A stretch of DNA of 64,000 nucleotides from Mesodorylaimus sp. YZB2_4 (lineage: Eukaryota; Nematoda; Enoplea; Dorylaimida; Dorylaimidae), in contig JASANH010001170.1 in assembly GCA_030248295.1 (NCBI GenBank), forward strand, positions 1-64,000. Direction: 5' to 3'. This document shows positions 32,513 through 50,947 of this stretch, one piece after another. The translations under genes were made by a program, and so were the position numbers. Within the stretch, counting starts at the first letter, position 1; every line of letters starts with the position of its first letter. The notes beneath the pieces are model-generated. The model saw only the letters and a list, made by a program, of their open reading frames with translations. It was not told where the DNA came from and did not search any database.

Positions 32513-35500
32513 ATGGTTTATTTGAAAGATACCACTTTGATTGTGTCGTCGCGACCGGTCCTCATATCGGCCATCATATGGCTCAGTGTGACTCGAGTGA
32601 GCTTCGGCTCGAGTCCCTTCTCACAATCAGACGATACTTTTCAAGAGGTAGTAGAGCAGCCGAGAATAGATATACCCGTTTTCATGTTCGAGGGGCATAA
32701 AATATCGAATATGTTCTATTTCGACGATGTCCAACTTGGAGAACCCAAGGCCGAAGTCAGGCGAAAACGAGCCATCAGGCACAACAGCGTATTGGTCGAT
32801 GATGAAATGAGCAATGGGCCATTTTCGTATAAGAAATTGGGTATCGATTTGTTGCTGGTGGTTGATAATACTGTCTACGAACATTTCTATGCCAGTGTCA
32901 AAGGCGATGAATACGCTGCCGTGCATGGAATACACGATTATTATAGCAGTGTGCTATTCGAAGTAAGTGAGCTTGGATGTGGGTACTTGCATATAATTCA
33001 ATTTGTTACTGCTCGCAGCTGGCTCGAATTTACTCGTCGAAACGACTCGGTAAAATGCAATTCAAAATCTATCCTGTTGGGATCTTTATTGCTAAGGTAA
33101 GTTAGAGAAGGTGTGCTGGCGTTGGACTTTGGGAGACCGGGAGCTGAGAACTCAGGCCGCGTGGGCAGGCACTAAATAAAAGAGAGGCTGAGAAAGTGGC
33201 ATACGCCCTGTACTGTAGGTCTCTCGATAAGCACAGACTTGCACTGGGGCTCTACCTGCATTCTGTGGTGCGTCAGGGACAGTTCTAAGAGGCCCGTACA
33301 AACCAGGCATACTGTACCCGCTACACAGGACGGTTTGTGTGCTAAAGATTGGCCTGGAGCGCTCGACAGTCCACAGTACTTCTTCTGGGACCAATCCATC
33401 ACATCCATGGCCAGAATACACTACTAAACAGACCAGTATGCAAAGTGTCTTTTTCTTACAGACAGCGGCAGACAGTCCGTGGGCTAAACTACCCATAAAC
33501 CGAACGACAACTCTTAACGGCCGTTTGAGTGTGGATGCGTTCGAGGCGCTGAGAGCATTTCGTCGATGGGTGAAAGAGGAAATCGAGAATTTACCGAAAC
33601 ACGATCACGCTATGTCATTTACGAGGTTAGCATTTTTCCAAGTGCATGGGGGGAAAGTTCGAAAGGGGCAAGTTTTTGAGCACTTTTTCATCATGACAAA
33701 GGTTGGTGGTAATGAATAGTTTCTTGGGTCGTTCCTGCGCGTGCTATCCAACAACTATTATGCACCCGTTCGTCATCCACCAAAGGGCGCATTAAACTAA
33801 AAGCATTTGAGTTTTGTCTAATGAGTGTTTGTTGGGTGAGTAACGAGTAGTTTATGTTTCTAGAATGGATATCAGTCGCTTCGGGGATAACAAAGCGCAA
33901 GGTAAGTTATGGTAAATTGAAAGTTTTCCTACGGAATAATAGAAAGCAGCAACTGATGCCGCCAAGGAGACAAAGTGTAGGTGGTCCTAGGTGAACCAAC
34001 CAACCACTGACAAATTGTTTCTGCCATTTTGAAGCCATTTGCGCTCAGGCATAGTTAATGTAGAAACGCATTTTATAAAGGATGCTTTTTTGTGCCTTCC
34101 TAGAGTACTTTTGAGTCGAGATATTTCATTTTGTTAAGCAGTGATTAACGACCGTCTGTTACAGGAATCGCATATGTGAAGTCAATTTGTCGAGACGGAG
34201 AGTCAGTCAGTTTGGTGGAAGATGTCGGTGCTATGGCCACAGTGGCAATAGCTGGCCACGAATTAGCGCACAGGTACGATGCGCACATTTGCACCAGCGA
34301 GGCCTAACATGCAAGAAGTGCAAAAAGTCATTTTAGCATGTGTGTAGCAGAATCGCATTTCGGCACTTTATCTTGCTGTGCACTAAAAAGTATACGATTT
34401 GTAGTTTGGGTGCAGAACACGACGGGACGGAGAATTCGAGTATTTGTCTACCGCACCACAACTATTTGATGGTCCCTTCGGTGTCGGCCAGTCGTGACAC
34501 ATTGCCAAATACGTTCACATTTTCCGAATGCACGATTGAACAGATTCGAAGACACGTCATGTCAGTTGGACTGGGGTGCTTGGTGGTTTGTTTGTCTGAG
34601 ACAATTCTGTTTTCAGCGGCCACCCATCGCGCGCTTCCTGCCTGTACCACAGTAATTTGGCCGAGGTAGGGTATAAGAGCATAGACAGTGTTGGCCAAGA
34701 TGCTCATCCCGGTCCAGGGTTGACGATCGACGTTAACCAACAATGTCAACGGACTTTTGGTCTAACTTTTAGGTTTTGCGGGGTAAGTGCCTTTTGAATG
34801 ATCACTATGCATAAATGACGAATCGGATTCCAGAAAAGACTTTGTTGTTCACATGTGTTCCACTAGAGCACCAACCAATTTTCTTTTCTTGACATTTTGA
34901 AGGAAAACGATTACTACTTGAAACAAATGTGCCGTCAATTGTGGTGCCGTAACGTTACGTTGGGGCGACGTAGCTCGTGCTATACGAAACCCTACCTGCC
35001 CGCTCTCTCCGGCACAACTTGTGGACATAAAATGGTAAGTGCTCTCTCGGGGACCGCGCCTTCGGGGGCCGCCTGGTCCTGTGTGGTCCTCAGTGACAAG
35101 TTAGGGACCAAAGCAAGGTGGCTCATCGTCATCCAGTGATGGATGGTAGGGCAAGAAGGCCAGTGCCTGTGCGATCCAAGCACACAGACCGAAGATCGGA
35201 CTGCATTTGAGTGTTCATGTTCATGTTCATGTTTTACCACATCACCAAACGCTTATGCGCACTCGAGGGTGAAGGGACACATTTTACACGAAATGATTTG
35301 CCGGCCCGCGAGTCGAACACTCGCCCGTAACTGCGCACCTGGCGTGAGAGGCAGACGCTAACCCACCAGGCCACGAGGCCGGCAGGGCGGGGAGTGTGAG
35401 GGTCATCGTTCTATTCGTATCTGGGGAGAGTTTTTTGCGTGCGTATCCACTCTCCCTCGTGCATTCCTGCGAGTGTGTTGTGATATTGCAAAGGCATGAC

Positions 35501-36921
35501 CTAATAGGAAATCCAGCCATCTAGTGCCATCTGGTGAGAGGCACCAGACACGAAGAAGGGCGAGGGCGGGCAGACATAGAAAGCAAAGGGAGTTTTTTGG
35601 CTTGTAGCAAAACTGCACTTCAGCAGCAGGAAAACATGCAAGAAGCTTCTATCGGATTTCAGAGGGTTCGACTCCCGCCTGCGTCTAAAGCTTTGGCTTT
35701 TCTGTGCAGAGGCTGACACAGACTCCACTATCACTCTGGTCCAACCTACTGTATCTAGGTTGTGACAGGGGTGAAACTGTTTTTTTACTGCGATGTTGGA
35801 CTGGATGGCGATGGCTATGAGGTGCACGATCGCAATCAGGCAGTCCGTGGGACAGAAGATCGTTTCACTCTTCAGTGCAGCGAGGGCAAAGGCTAGATGC
35901 ATATGCAAACAGGATACACTGAGGCAAATGGAGTTACATGGAGGCAGCTAATGTGCACACGCATATGAGATAGGATGTACCCTGGGTTACAGTACACTAC
36001 CTGCCCTCGAAGGGCCCAGGCATAGACACAGTGCTAAGTAAAGGTTATCAGTTGCTTGACCAGTCACAAGTCAGGTCAGGCCAATTTCGTGGTCTGGTGG
36101 GTCTGGCTCTGGCTCTGCCTCTCACGCCAGGCGGCGACAGCCAGTGTTCAGCAATCCGATAAACATTTCGTGTAGTCTTCCTTGACGCTCAAGTGCGCGT
36201 TGACGGCCCCTCTGATGTGAAAACATGAACACGAATCCAATCACAAGGCTGTGGATCAAGGCACTGTGTGCAGTACTGCATCACGAGCAGTGTACTAGCC
36301 TAGCTTAGACCACAGCATCGGGCACAGGCAAAATGAGGGGTTTCTTCACACCCTCACGATCAGCCAAGTCATGATTTGCATTCCAAAATGCTCTCTTCAT
36401 TTCAGCTATGCCGCAACGCAGCGTGTATTTACGACGAGCGAGCTGCACCACTGCAACAAAGTAAGCCCTCCATTAGCCGCCTATTAGCACTGGAACAGAA
36501 GCTAGCTTTTCCTCCCCCATCACTCATCCAAGAAATAACCACCTGGCGTGCTGTGTCTTCGAAAGGTCAAAGAAAACCCCTGACATGATTGACATCGACC
36601 ACATCAATGCTCTCATAACGTGTTTACATGGGGAACAGTGCCAAATTTTCACCACTTGCACATTCACATCAAAATGAAGAAACCAAGAAAAACAAGAACC
36701 TTTCCATTTAATTCTTTTTACACAACTTTTGCAACATTTTAGGTTGTAAATTTGGCGATCGAGACAGCAATTTTTGTTGGAAATTAGTCACTACCGATTC
36801 GACTCGTTGCAAAGTCCCAACTTTTCAACGTTTTTGTTGTCAAACATGCAAAGAAATGCAATCGAGGCGCAAAAGACGGCGTTTACGTCATCACAATAAT
36901 CGCAAAGGGCGTAATCCTTAA
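32513..36921 (+). CDS. Short ADAMTS-like zinc metalloprotease with PLAC domain, 10 exons, 508 aa
   Basis: Exons: 32513-32962, 33019-33096, 33462-33625, 33864-33901, 34165-34273, 34405-34560, 34617-34782, 34903-35034, 36406-36460, 36743-36921 (509 codons). Order: N-terminal hydrophobic segment (about residues 12-30), a short pro-region with furin site RRKR (about 84-87), an M12B catalytic domain with HELAHSLGAEHDG (zinc motif HExxHxxGxxHD, split by intron 5) and a Met-turn (NYLMVPSV), an ADAMTS-type Cys-rich part (QQCQRTFGLTFRFCG, CRQLWC, SGTTCG) and a C-terminal PLAC-like domain (C-x9-C, C, CCQTCKEM) with a basic tail. No thrombospondin type-1 repeat is seen. Such enzymes cut extracellular-matrix proteins outside the cell. 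The start is the first ATG before the hydrophobic segment. The 1.37-kb intron 8 holds SINE sequence. Confidence 0.85.
35288..35385 (-). mobile_element. tRNA-derived SINE, family 3, in metalloprotease intron 8
   Basis: On the minus strand: ggcctcgtggcctggtgggttagcgtctgcctctc (A box), then gcgagtgttcgactcgcgggcc (B box). A piece alike to its middle (ctgcctctcacgccagg) recurs at about 36115-36132, and the flanking tgttcatgttcat unit recurs at about 49929. Confidence 0.6.
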
Positions 36922-38066
36922 ATTTTGGGACTGGAAGCTTTAAAAAACGAGTCCAGTCAGCGAAAACCGGTTATTTAATCCTACGTCTTAGATGTTTGTC
37001 AAGTCGCAATGCGGCATTTCATTAATTTTTACCGCTTTTTTGTGCTTGTATCGAATGCTAAGGAATCTCAGGACGTTTATAAGTTTTCATAATCATAATA
37101 CACTTTCAAAGCATTCAAATCTTCGAATCCCCGTAAAGACAAAGTCTAAACATTTTCGCCCTCGTACTAGCATAATCCTCATTTTCGTAGAAAACAAATC
37201 ACTATTATTTCTATTTGTCTAGGAAAATATATCAATCAAAAGAAAAAGTGACAGGAAATAATCGCTTTTTATAAATTGTCGTCCATGCACTCAAAACATG
37301 TTATTTCGAAAAAGAAAATCTATTGGTGAGCAAATGAATGACGACTCAAAAAAGCCGCCATCAAGCTAACCACACCACACAAGTAAACTGGCATCAAATA
37401 ATCAATTGTCGAACATAAACCCTACGAGGACGGAGTGAGACAAAATAACAAAAAAAGATCCAGATGACGAATGATTCTGGAAAAGTTTGGCCAACGTACA
37501 AAATCAACTATACTCACGTGCATTTATAAGGAGAAGCTAAAAATAAAAAGTTTGCTCACCTACAGTACGTACAGTCAATAAAATAGGCCAGACATAATAC
37601 ACAAAACTTTCAAAGAGAAACAAAGCAACTTATGTCCATATTGCCTGCAGACAAGAGAAGTACACAACACGCTATGGCACACGACGCCAACTCTATTTAC
37701 ACGAAACGGGCCATGTCCGCCTGTCCTACGTGCATATACCCAACAGTCCTCCCTCGTTTGAGTAGATTGTACTCGCATCTATGCAATATGCAGATACACT
37801 ATTGGTTGTGGTCCGACAGTCAGGGCATGATAGTCACCTCAAAAATATCAGATGCACCAGCAGATTAACTAAGCATTATGCGATATCCATTATATGCACC
37901 ACTAAGTTCAGAAAAAAAGAAAATAATACGGGGAAAGGAAGGAAATAATTTCGTCTAGACTCTCCTCCCGTTCTAACACCACCTGTCGCCTGCACTGGCC
38001 TTATTCTCTTAGGTATATGTCCCATCAATAATACATGTCACGCTCCAATACTCACACAATTGTTCG
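36922..38066. other. Convergent 3' flanks of the metalloprotease and sphingomyelin synthase genes
   Basis: A/T-rich, with several short A runs. No exon recognised; presumed untranslated regions. Confidence 0.5.
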
Positions 38067-40278
38067 TCAATGCGCATATCGATTAGTGATGAGGGACGGT
38101 CGGACGAGGAAGCGCGGCCAAGGTAGCGGCCACTCGAACTGGCGCGGAACAGATGCTCCAACATTTTGCTCCATGTACCGAAAAAATCGAAACCAACATT
38201 CTCGAGATAATAAATTTGAGGCAGCAGATTCCTGAAAATTCGCAGGTACTCAACAAAAATTCTGCCCTGCCCGCCCATATCCGCTATCAAACCTCTTTTC
38301 CTGCATCCATACCCAGTTTCTGCTTTATCTACTAAGATGCAAGATGCTCAAATTTTCAACACCCAGGGCACACAAGCATTCAGTTTTTACCAAGATAATA
38401 AATTCGATTTTGAAATTTTCACCCAGGGTTCTGCTAATATTTCTTGTGTGAACAGAAAATTGGTTAGGTGCCTGTTTTCTACCTTTTGCTCACAATGACC
38501 GCTGGCCATTCATTGCGCAAAAGTGACCCCCCTCGTGAACCTTACACTTGATGTCGGGCAAAAGCTGCTGCGGGCAAAACGGTCCCTAAAATGACTAATC
38601 CCATAACTTTTCCTACTGCAAGTCTATCCTTGTCTTGATCAACCAAAGCCAGGCATCAATTTAATATCCCCCCCCCCCATTCCGAGTTTCAACAGATATG
38701 GCATCACTTTTTTTGAAACCCATGCCCATCGACTCAAACTCAAGATCAGACCAGCCAGGTGGCATGGACAGCCATGCAAGCCGCATTGATTGAACGAAGG
38801 AATCAAATTCCTCCTTCCTTGACTAATCTAAACGACTGCCACCCAGCAGTGATAATGCTCACCTTCAACGGAGTATAATTCGCCAAGGTATGATAGAGCC
38901 AGAAGGTTCTCGTCGTGATGTAATAAGCAATAATGACATCAACAGTGTAATGCCCGCGAGATAATAATATGCATACGACCCCAATCGCCGACGCGATCCA
39001 CATGAGCCAATGTAAATGCCAGAACCGTCTAGGAGAATCTATAAAGAATTGAAAACAGATAATTCCTTCTCTTCACTTTTGTAAAACTCTAAAGAAATGG
39101 CTTACACTCTCGCGTGACCAAATATGACATTACGAGGATTAGCGTGTGGCCACTGTAAATGTAATCGCCGCAATACATATGCTTGCCGTTGATGAATAAA
39201 CCAGCCCCGCTAACCAACTTTAGCGCTCGTGATGCCACAATTATAGGTCCAGTTCGATTCAGCTTTAAAAAGTAAACAAGTCGAGAACAGGAGGGCGTTG
39301 GTTAAAAAAAGACTCACCTTCGGAGCACAATAATAGGACGGATCGGCAACAGGCAACTGCGTCACCAGCATGCATACAGTACGACCAAGGTAGAGTAATG
39401 CCAGCATGAAAAGAACTCTTCGAAAGACAATCCATCTACAAAGAAAAATTTTTTTAGTATTTATGAGCAATAATCCAAAAGAGTGACAACAAACCTGTGC
39501 TTATGCAAGAAGCATACTACAAGCATCACCGAACCACACGTGATAATTATGTACTCGGAAAATATTAAAGCAGTCGGATAATATGAAGTGTACGTGAATA
39601 CCAGATCCGGTAAGGGCGGAGTTTCGGGCACTCGATCGTGAATCCACGCCAGCACTGAATCATTCACAATTGCAGCGGCGAACAAGAAAAGGCCGGAAAT
39701 CTGAAAGAACACTGATTCACTCATTCGCAAAGGAAGACAAAAAATAGGCTTTTATAAAGTTGAATTCACTAAGATGGTTAGAAAAAGGAATTTTCTGGGG
39801 ACTTTTCTTAGAGTGCATACATTTGAAATAACACAAACAATCTTGTCAGCAAAACCAAGTTTTCGAGACTAGCCTTTCACCCCCGATCATTGAAGACCAG
39901 TGACATCGTAGGCTTCATCATGTCAAACTGGAATCGGTTCGCAGATAGGCCTATCCAACTATTGATTCAGGGTGTGTATAAAGACCGCCCTCCCACACAA
40001 AAAGGTACAGTAAGCTGCCATGACAGGCGGTCAAGATAAACCAATTTTCTTACCAAAAGTTTCTTAGGTTCTTTTGGGAATTTTGGAGGGCTCGGCTCCG
40101 GATCACCGATAGCGATCAAGACGGAATCAACGGACGATGATGATGACCCGAGCACGTGACCATTGGCGTGATTGTCCTTTAATTTCGTGCCATTAATATC
40201 GACCTCAGCACCATTCGTGAATGACGCAGCCTCATTCGTGTAGGCTTTCATCAACGACACTTCTTCCATTCTGACCAT
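38067..40278 (-). CDS. SGMS: Sphingomyelin synthase family protein, 6 exons, 348 aa
   Basis: Minus-strand exons: 40278-40054, 39700-39495, 39435-39318, 39262-39106, 39038-38863, 38231-38067 (349 codons). The enzyme moves phosphocholine (or phosphoethanolamine) from a phospholipid to ceramide at Golgi or plasma membrane. Visible: a 75-residue polar cytosolic N-terminus; membrane segments from ISGLFLFAAAIV on; PPLPDL; RRVLFMLALLYLGRTVCML; CGDYIYSGHT (motif D3, catalytic His); EYSPRR; SRGHYTVDVIIAYYITTR (motif D4, His and Asp); a C-terminal FEWPLPWP like that of vertebrate SMS. All three triad residues (His, His, Asp) are present. I saw no SAM domain, so it is nearer SMS2-type in layout. The start is an ATG at 40278, six bases inside a longer frame with a non-ATG start. 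Confidence 0.95.
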
Positions 40279-41042
40279 CGACAACGAGATAACAAATGTT
40301 TAGAAAGGTCCGAGATTCTGCTGAATGCCCGTTCGCAAAAAGCCGCTTTGTTCCAAAGCTGTCCACCGTCACCAGTCCGTCCGCATTGATACAAATTCAC
40401 CTTCAAATAGTATCGAAAGAAACATCAAATAGGCCTTTCAACGAGCCCCTCACTTTTATAGTCCTTTTCTCATCATTCCGTTTCGAAGAAAATTTTTCTG
40501 CTCTACCACGTGGGCCTTCACTCCATTTGCGCAACCCACTTAACTCAAGTCACTTTGTCATAAGGAGTACAACTCACTGATGGCGCGAAATCCAAATCAT
40601 ACTTTTTTCGACTGCAACAACATTCCTTAACCACACCCTTCTCTTTTTTTACGTTACGATTCAGTAAAATGGCGAACACGCGCACAGAACGTTCCGAATT
40701 GCATAAAACGCACTTACGCACCATATACAATCATGAACAAGACCATCATCTGATGCACTAAATCATGTCCACATCCCACACATCACATTACCGTCTTCCT
40801 CTGACCACACACATACACGACGCCTAAGCAAGCAACGCATTCACTATAAATCCTAAACCTGAAAATATGCAACACCTAAGAACACGGCGTTGAGACTACG
40901 AGACGAGACCTCAGTACCAAAGACTACATTCACGGCAGTCAGATACGAGTGCCATGCTAGTATGAGAATTCCCGAGCGCCAGCAGTCATCGGCGCCACTG
41001 AAAAAATAGATAATCCAACACAGAAACTGACCATACTCCCTC
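40279..41042. other. Spacer between SGMS 5' end and MAPKAPK 3' end (both minus)
   Basis: It must contain the SGMS promoter and the MAPKAPK 3' untranslated region. A hydrophobic minus-strand frame at 40853-41062 overlaps the kinase stop in another frame and has no splice link to SGMS. Confidence 0.45.
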
Positions 41043-44714
<3,672 letters not shown>

Positions 44715-45384
44715 ATTGACGCGCCCGTCCACGAATCGTTGCCTTCGCTCGTTCTTGTTACTGCGGCCACACCAACAGCGTTCATCGACGCAAACGAAAG
44801 TGTAAGCTAAAATGTAAATACAACTTTCGAACCAACCCGAACCGAAAAGCAGACTGAATGGCGCGCGCACTTCACACGCACCACCCGGCACCCAAGGCCT
44901 CCTCAATACCTAATAAAAACATTCAAAAAATCCTATAGTGACGTGGCTTATCGCGAACAGCCGTCTCGGGCTAGTTTACAAGAAGAACGTCGAGAAAAGC
45001 AAATACCTACTAATCAAAGAACTGAGACAATTTTCACCCAACCATGTTAGCTATGTGAAAAACTTTCCAGGATATCTCGTGCTTCAAAATCACGTGACTC
45101 TTTGAGCCAATGATGGAAATTGCTTGCGCACTTGCGGTAATTATACATTTCAGCTTTTTATAAAATTTAAGATAGATAAGAAATCAATGAAAAAGTAATA
45201 AAAACTATCCAAAATTTTATTCCTATGGATCTTCCTTTGTAAAATTTCCCCTGAGCTCTTAGCTACTTTCTTTTGATCGATGTTTACTATCGACCCTAAA
45301 CCTCATTTTACTCGAATTCTGGGTAGCCGACTCTTTAGGGTCAAATTGTGAATCGATCAAATACTGCGATTTGAGGATGAACGA
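44715..45384. promoter_or_regulatory. Divergent promoter region between MAPKAPK2 (-) and the membrane protein gene (+)
   Basis: 670 bases lie between the two start codons on opposite strands. A/T-rich; I could not assign single TATA or initiator sites. The inference of shared control is from position only. Confidence 0.4.
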
Positions 45385-45984
45385 ATGTCTTTCGGTGCAA
45401 AGTTAGTCTGGAGAAAAGTTTTTTTCTGGTGCTGGCTTCATTTTTCAATTGTTTCCACTCTCGCATTTTGGCCCTCGTCATCGTCTGTGGCTACGAGTGA
45501 AACGGCGAAATCTGCAAAATCATCTCCACCCGCAGATCAAGAGAAGGGATCCGCCCTACTACCTCCTCCTGCCCCGGAATCACCGACCGCCACTTCTGGA
45601 AATATAATTTCAGATTCGGATACTGTTGAAAAAGATAAAAGCGGTTGGGCCCCAATTTTGTTTTTTCTTCTCGTTGATTTGCCTTTAAAACCAGTTTACG
45701 GCGCTTTGTATCGAATTGGTTTTGACGACATTCAAGTCAGTATCTTATTCTTTCTGTGTGCATTTCTCACTGCAAATTTACTATTGAGTTGTTTGGCCTG
45801 GCATTTTTACGGTGAGCGCGTGATTCGCACATATTTGACCCCGTCGACGAATGCATTAGCATCGGATATAAGCGCGGAAGGTGAGTCATGGCGTCAGATA
45901 ATGTTCAATGATCTGTCAGTATTTGTATTTTTAGAATCAAGTAACACTCCTGAAAGCGAGGACTTGCTCAGTAAAGAAGAATAA
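45385..45984 (+). CDS. Unrecognised single-span membrane protein, 181 aa, 2 exons
   Basis: Exons 45385-45880 and 45935-45984, 182 codons. Residues about 10-29 are hydrophobic (FFWCWLHFSIVSTLAFWP) and may be a signal peptide. A Ser/Pro/Ala-rich linker follows, then a proline-bounded hydrophobic part (WAPILFFLLVDLPLKP) and a clear membrane segment (SILFFLCAFLTANLLLSCLAW, about 114-134). The tail is acidic (SNTPESEDLLSKEE). Reading through the intron also stays open and would add 18 residues. Family unknown. The stop codon overlaps an AATAAA signal, and the next gene starts 25 bases later. Confidence 0.65.
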   Translation: MSFGAKLVWRKVFFWCWLHFSIVSTLAFWPSSSSVATSETAKSAKSSPPADQEKGSALLPPPAPESPTATSGNIISDSDTVEKDKSGWAPILFFLLVDLPLKPVYGALYRIGFDDIQVSILFFLCAFLTANLLLSCLAWHFYGERVIRTYLTPSTNALASDISAEGESWRQIMFNDLSVFVFLESSNTPESEDLLSKEE

Positions 45985-45985
45985 A
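45980..45985 (+). terminator. AATAAA poly(A) signal overlapping the stop codon
   Basis: AATAAA spans the TAA stop at 45982-45984. Cleavage 10-30 bases later would fall at or just before the ATG of UBXN6 (46010). Confidence 0.55.
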
Positions 45986-46009
45986 TACGCTATTTCAATC
46001 AAATTCGAG

Positions 46010-48610
46010 ATGGATAAGATCAAGAATTTCTTTAAAAAGAAGAAACTTGATGCTAAATTCAAGTTAGCTGGGGAAGGGCATCGATTAGATGCACCAGCCT
46101 CGTCTGGTTATCCAGCGCGACAAACGATCCCGAGGCCGCAACAACAACCGCAAGTAAATGCGTTTCCCTCGGCTTTGAAAATGTAATGTTTATGTTAATT
46201 TTTTGTTTTAGCAACGCTCTACATCTGATGCTCAAGTTCGTGCAGCCGAAGCTGCATTACAGCGTGTCAGCGTTGGTCAAGATGCCAAATATAGTCGATC
46301 AGCGCAAGCTGTTCGGGCTCAAGTAAGCCATTCCTGGTGCCTGATGTTTTGCTTTTGACAAACCCATGAAGTGCATGCAAGCTTCAGAAGACACATGTAA
46401 TAATTGAGTATGAGATTGCATCAGGGTTAGATCGGGTGGTCACAAGTATGACAGGGTTTTTTTACCGTACGACCAGAAAGCTGGATTAGAGTTCTGACTT
46501 TTACTTTTCTTGTTTCTTCGTAGGCCAAGAAGTTATTGGAAGCGGAGGAAAGAGGAGCCGGGGCGAGTGCCGTCGTTACGCATCAAGGACCAGATGAACG
46601 TGAATTTGAATCAGCTCCAGTATTGGCCGTCAGCGGAGTCTTCTTCACTTGCGAGTTATTGAGCGAAGATTTAGTTCTTCCTCGTGATCTCATGGTTCAA
46701 CAAGTGGAGCAATTTTTACGAGACCAATTACATGATGAACCAGTTGTCGCCTCCTCGATTATGATACATTCGTTGAATCCGTTACGTGAACGTCGACAAG
46801 AGGCCATCGATGTTTTGTCGAAATATTTAGACAATTTGATCACGTATCCCGAAGAGCCGAAATACAGAAAAATACGAACAACGAATAAGGTGTTTCTGGA
46901 AAAAATTGCACCTGTAAAGGGTTGTCAAGAATTTCTCGAAGGGGTTGGTTTCACACCCATGACAGAAGTAAGTGGTTTGCGGAAAAGTCCCCCCCCCCCC
47001 CCAACTCGCCCCTGAATCATTCTATATTAACTTTATCTTGTCATTAAATAATTAAGAGAGTGTTTCTGAGAGATCCGACCGAGGGCTAGCCAGTCGAATT
47101 TTATGATCAGCTGATGATCAACATTTTGCTCCGTGATCAGGCGCATAATCGATAGTCGAGTAGTCCTAAATGACTGCAGGAAACTTGCAGATGATTGCAG
47201 TCTTAGAAAAGCTTTAAAAGATCGCAAAAATTGCAAAAACCGTGAAGAGATTGCAGCCTCTAGGAAGCTTGGAAATAGCGATGCTAGACATTGCCGAACT
47301 TGATTTTTTAGCAGAATTTGAAGGCTGAGTTATTCCTTCTCACATTTCCAACAATGAATAAAATGAAAAAAAAACCATCTGAACGCTGTGATATCTGAGA
47401 ACACAGTGATATCTGATCTGTTTTTTCTCTGAAAATAGTAGCGTGGGGTCAGTACATCACGAAATAACCCGAATCTTCCACTACAAACCCCAGTTATTGC
47501 GCAATTGCCAGTAACTGCACCCCATTCAGGCAATTTAGCTAATCGTGATCGATAATTTTAGCTGTTGATCATTGCACTGATCAGTAACAGCCTATCTTGC
47601 AGCCCTTGAAAAGAGCTTTCAAATGCTTTTTCCGCGTCAAAGCTCGCCATTTTAGGCCCCTGATAAAAATATTCTAATAGAGGGTTTTATAGAGACAGGC
47701 TACTAATTTGAAACAAAAATGGGCAATCGGCAAGATCTCCCATATAGCCTCTTTTATATTCGACGCAAATGCTGACCTGAGGGCATCTGTTGGTCCAAAA
47801 TGATTTGGCTCAGGTGGCGAGTTGTGGGGGGGGGGGGGGGGGGGGGGGGGCGAGATGTGGCGGGGGTTATTTGCATGAGGGTGGGACTTTTCCTCATGCC
47901 GAAGTAGTATCGTATTGCTCTACTTCAATACGATGCTATTTCGGCAGAAACATCTTCAATGCATTTTTCTATTTTAGGGAGAAGATCAGTTTCTTGTCAT
48001 TTCTGAGGATCGATGCAGCGATATCGGTGCTTTGATCCAAGCCAAGGAGATCCTGACCCAAGGCGAACCAGTGCCACTGAAATTGCATCGCAATCCATCT
48101 ATTCTGCGTCCATCGGCTGTTCCGTTGGGAGAATTGGCATTGCCGCGTGATTTCTTTGATCGTACAGCTGCCGAAGTGAAACAAGAACAGAGAGAGAAAG
48201 CGGACGAGGTGGAGAAGATATTGATGCTGCGGACGAAAGAGATGCGAGAACGGGACGAGATTAAACGCATCTATCGATATCGTTACACTTTGATCCGGGT
48301 ACGTTTTCCTGACGGTTATATGCTGCAAGGTACGTTCAGTAGTGCTGAAAGATTTCCGGCCGTCGAAGAATTTGTGCATCAACATCTTTGCGTCGATTGG
48401 GCTTCATTCATTCTCAAAGATCCGAGAGGAGAATCGTTGACGCCTGGTCGCACCCATGACAGGTCACTGGCGGAATTGGGATTGGCTCCAGCATCGGTAC
48501 TTCATTTCGAGTGGGATCCGGACGTGGCCAAAGATGCGGCGGCTGCTGGCCAAGAACTGCCGGATGGTTTTCTGAAGCCCGAATTGTTGGAAGAGGCGGA
48601 TGAAGCATGA
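46010..48610 (+). CDS. UBXN6: UBX domain-containing protein 6 (p97/VCP cofactor), 4 exons, 443 aa
   Basis: Exons 46010-46153, 46212-46322, 46524-46967, 47978-48610, 444 codons, all phase 0. It is a cytosolic adaptor of the p97/VCP ATPase in endolysosomal sorting and protein quality control. The N-terminus MDKIKNFFKKKKLDAKF is the conserved basic start of UBXD1. A PUB domain follows (about residues 150-255; EPKYRKIRTTNKVFLEKI is its core), then a coiled coil (KQEQREKADEVEKI) and a UBX domain (about 330-410; IRVRFPDGYMLQGTF). Length matches the human protein (441 aa). The UBX domain lacks the usual FPR p97 loop, as known for UBXD1. Intron 3 (1.0 kb) holds C14 and G25 runs. Confidence 0.95.
47826..47850. 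repeat. G25 homopolymer in UBXN6 intron 3
   Basis: The longest of the G/C runs here, on the transcribed gene's sense strand. The same intron also starts near a C14 run (46989-47002). Confidence 0.95.
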
Positions 48611-49041
48611 ATCTGTGTAAATTGAGTGGTTTGGGGACTGGCAGATAGGTTGGAGAGATTTGGATTTATAGTCTATCTATTGTTTCGTGTGCTTTGCTGG
48701 TATTGCTTTGTTGTGAATTGGAGGCTGACTCATTTGTCGGTGATGCTGTCATTGCAATGTGGATCTATGTAATGGATAAAGGAATGAATCGTTTGAAACT
48801 TGCGGACTGGTTTATGAAATGGGGTACGAGTCCCCGACTTGCTGTACTTCAGTTTTGGGTTTTAAATTCAGTCTTTTTGGTGTAGGAACTTACAGTAACC
48901 TGTCATCTGCGATTCAAGTGCTCTCAGTGACTGACATGCCAAATTAGGAATGATTCCTTTTTAGTTCGTTGGAGCGGAACGGGCTCGAGTAATCGAAAGT
49001 AGAGTCGGACGAAGTGATTCAGGAAGACGAAAAGTGCCAGG
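48611..49041. other. Spacer between UBXN6 and the SFT2 gene
   Basis: 430 bases, no exon recognised; holds the UBXN6 3' flank and SFT2 promoter. Confidence 0.45.
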
Positions 49042-50947
<1,906 letters not shown>

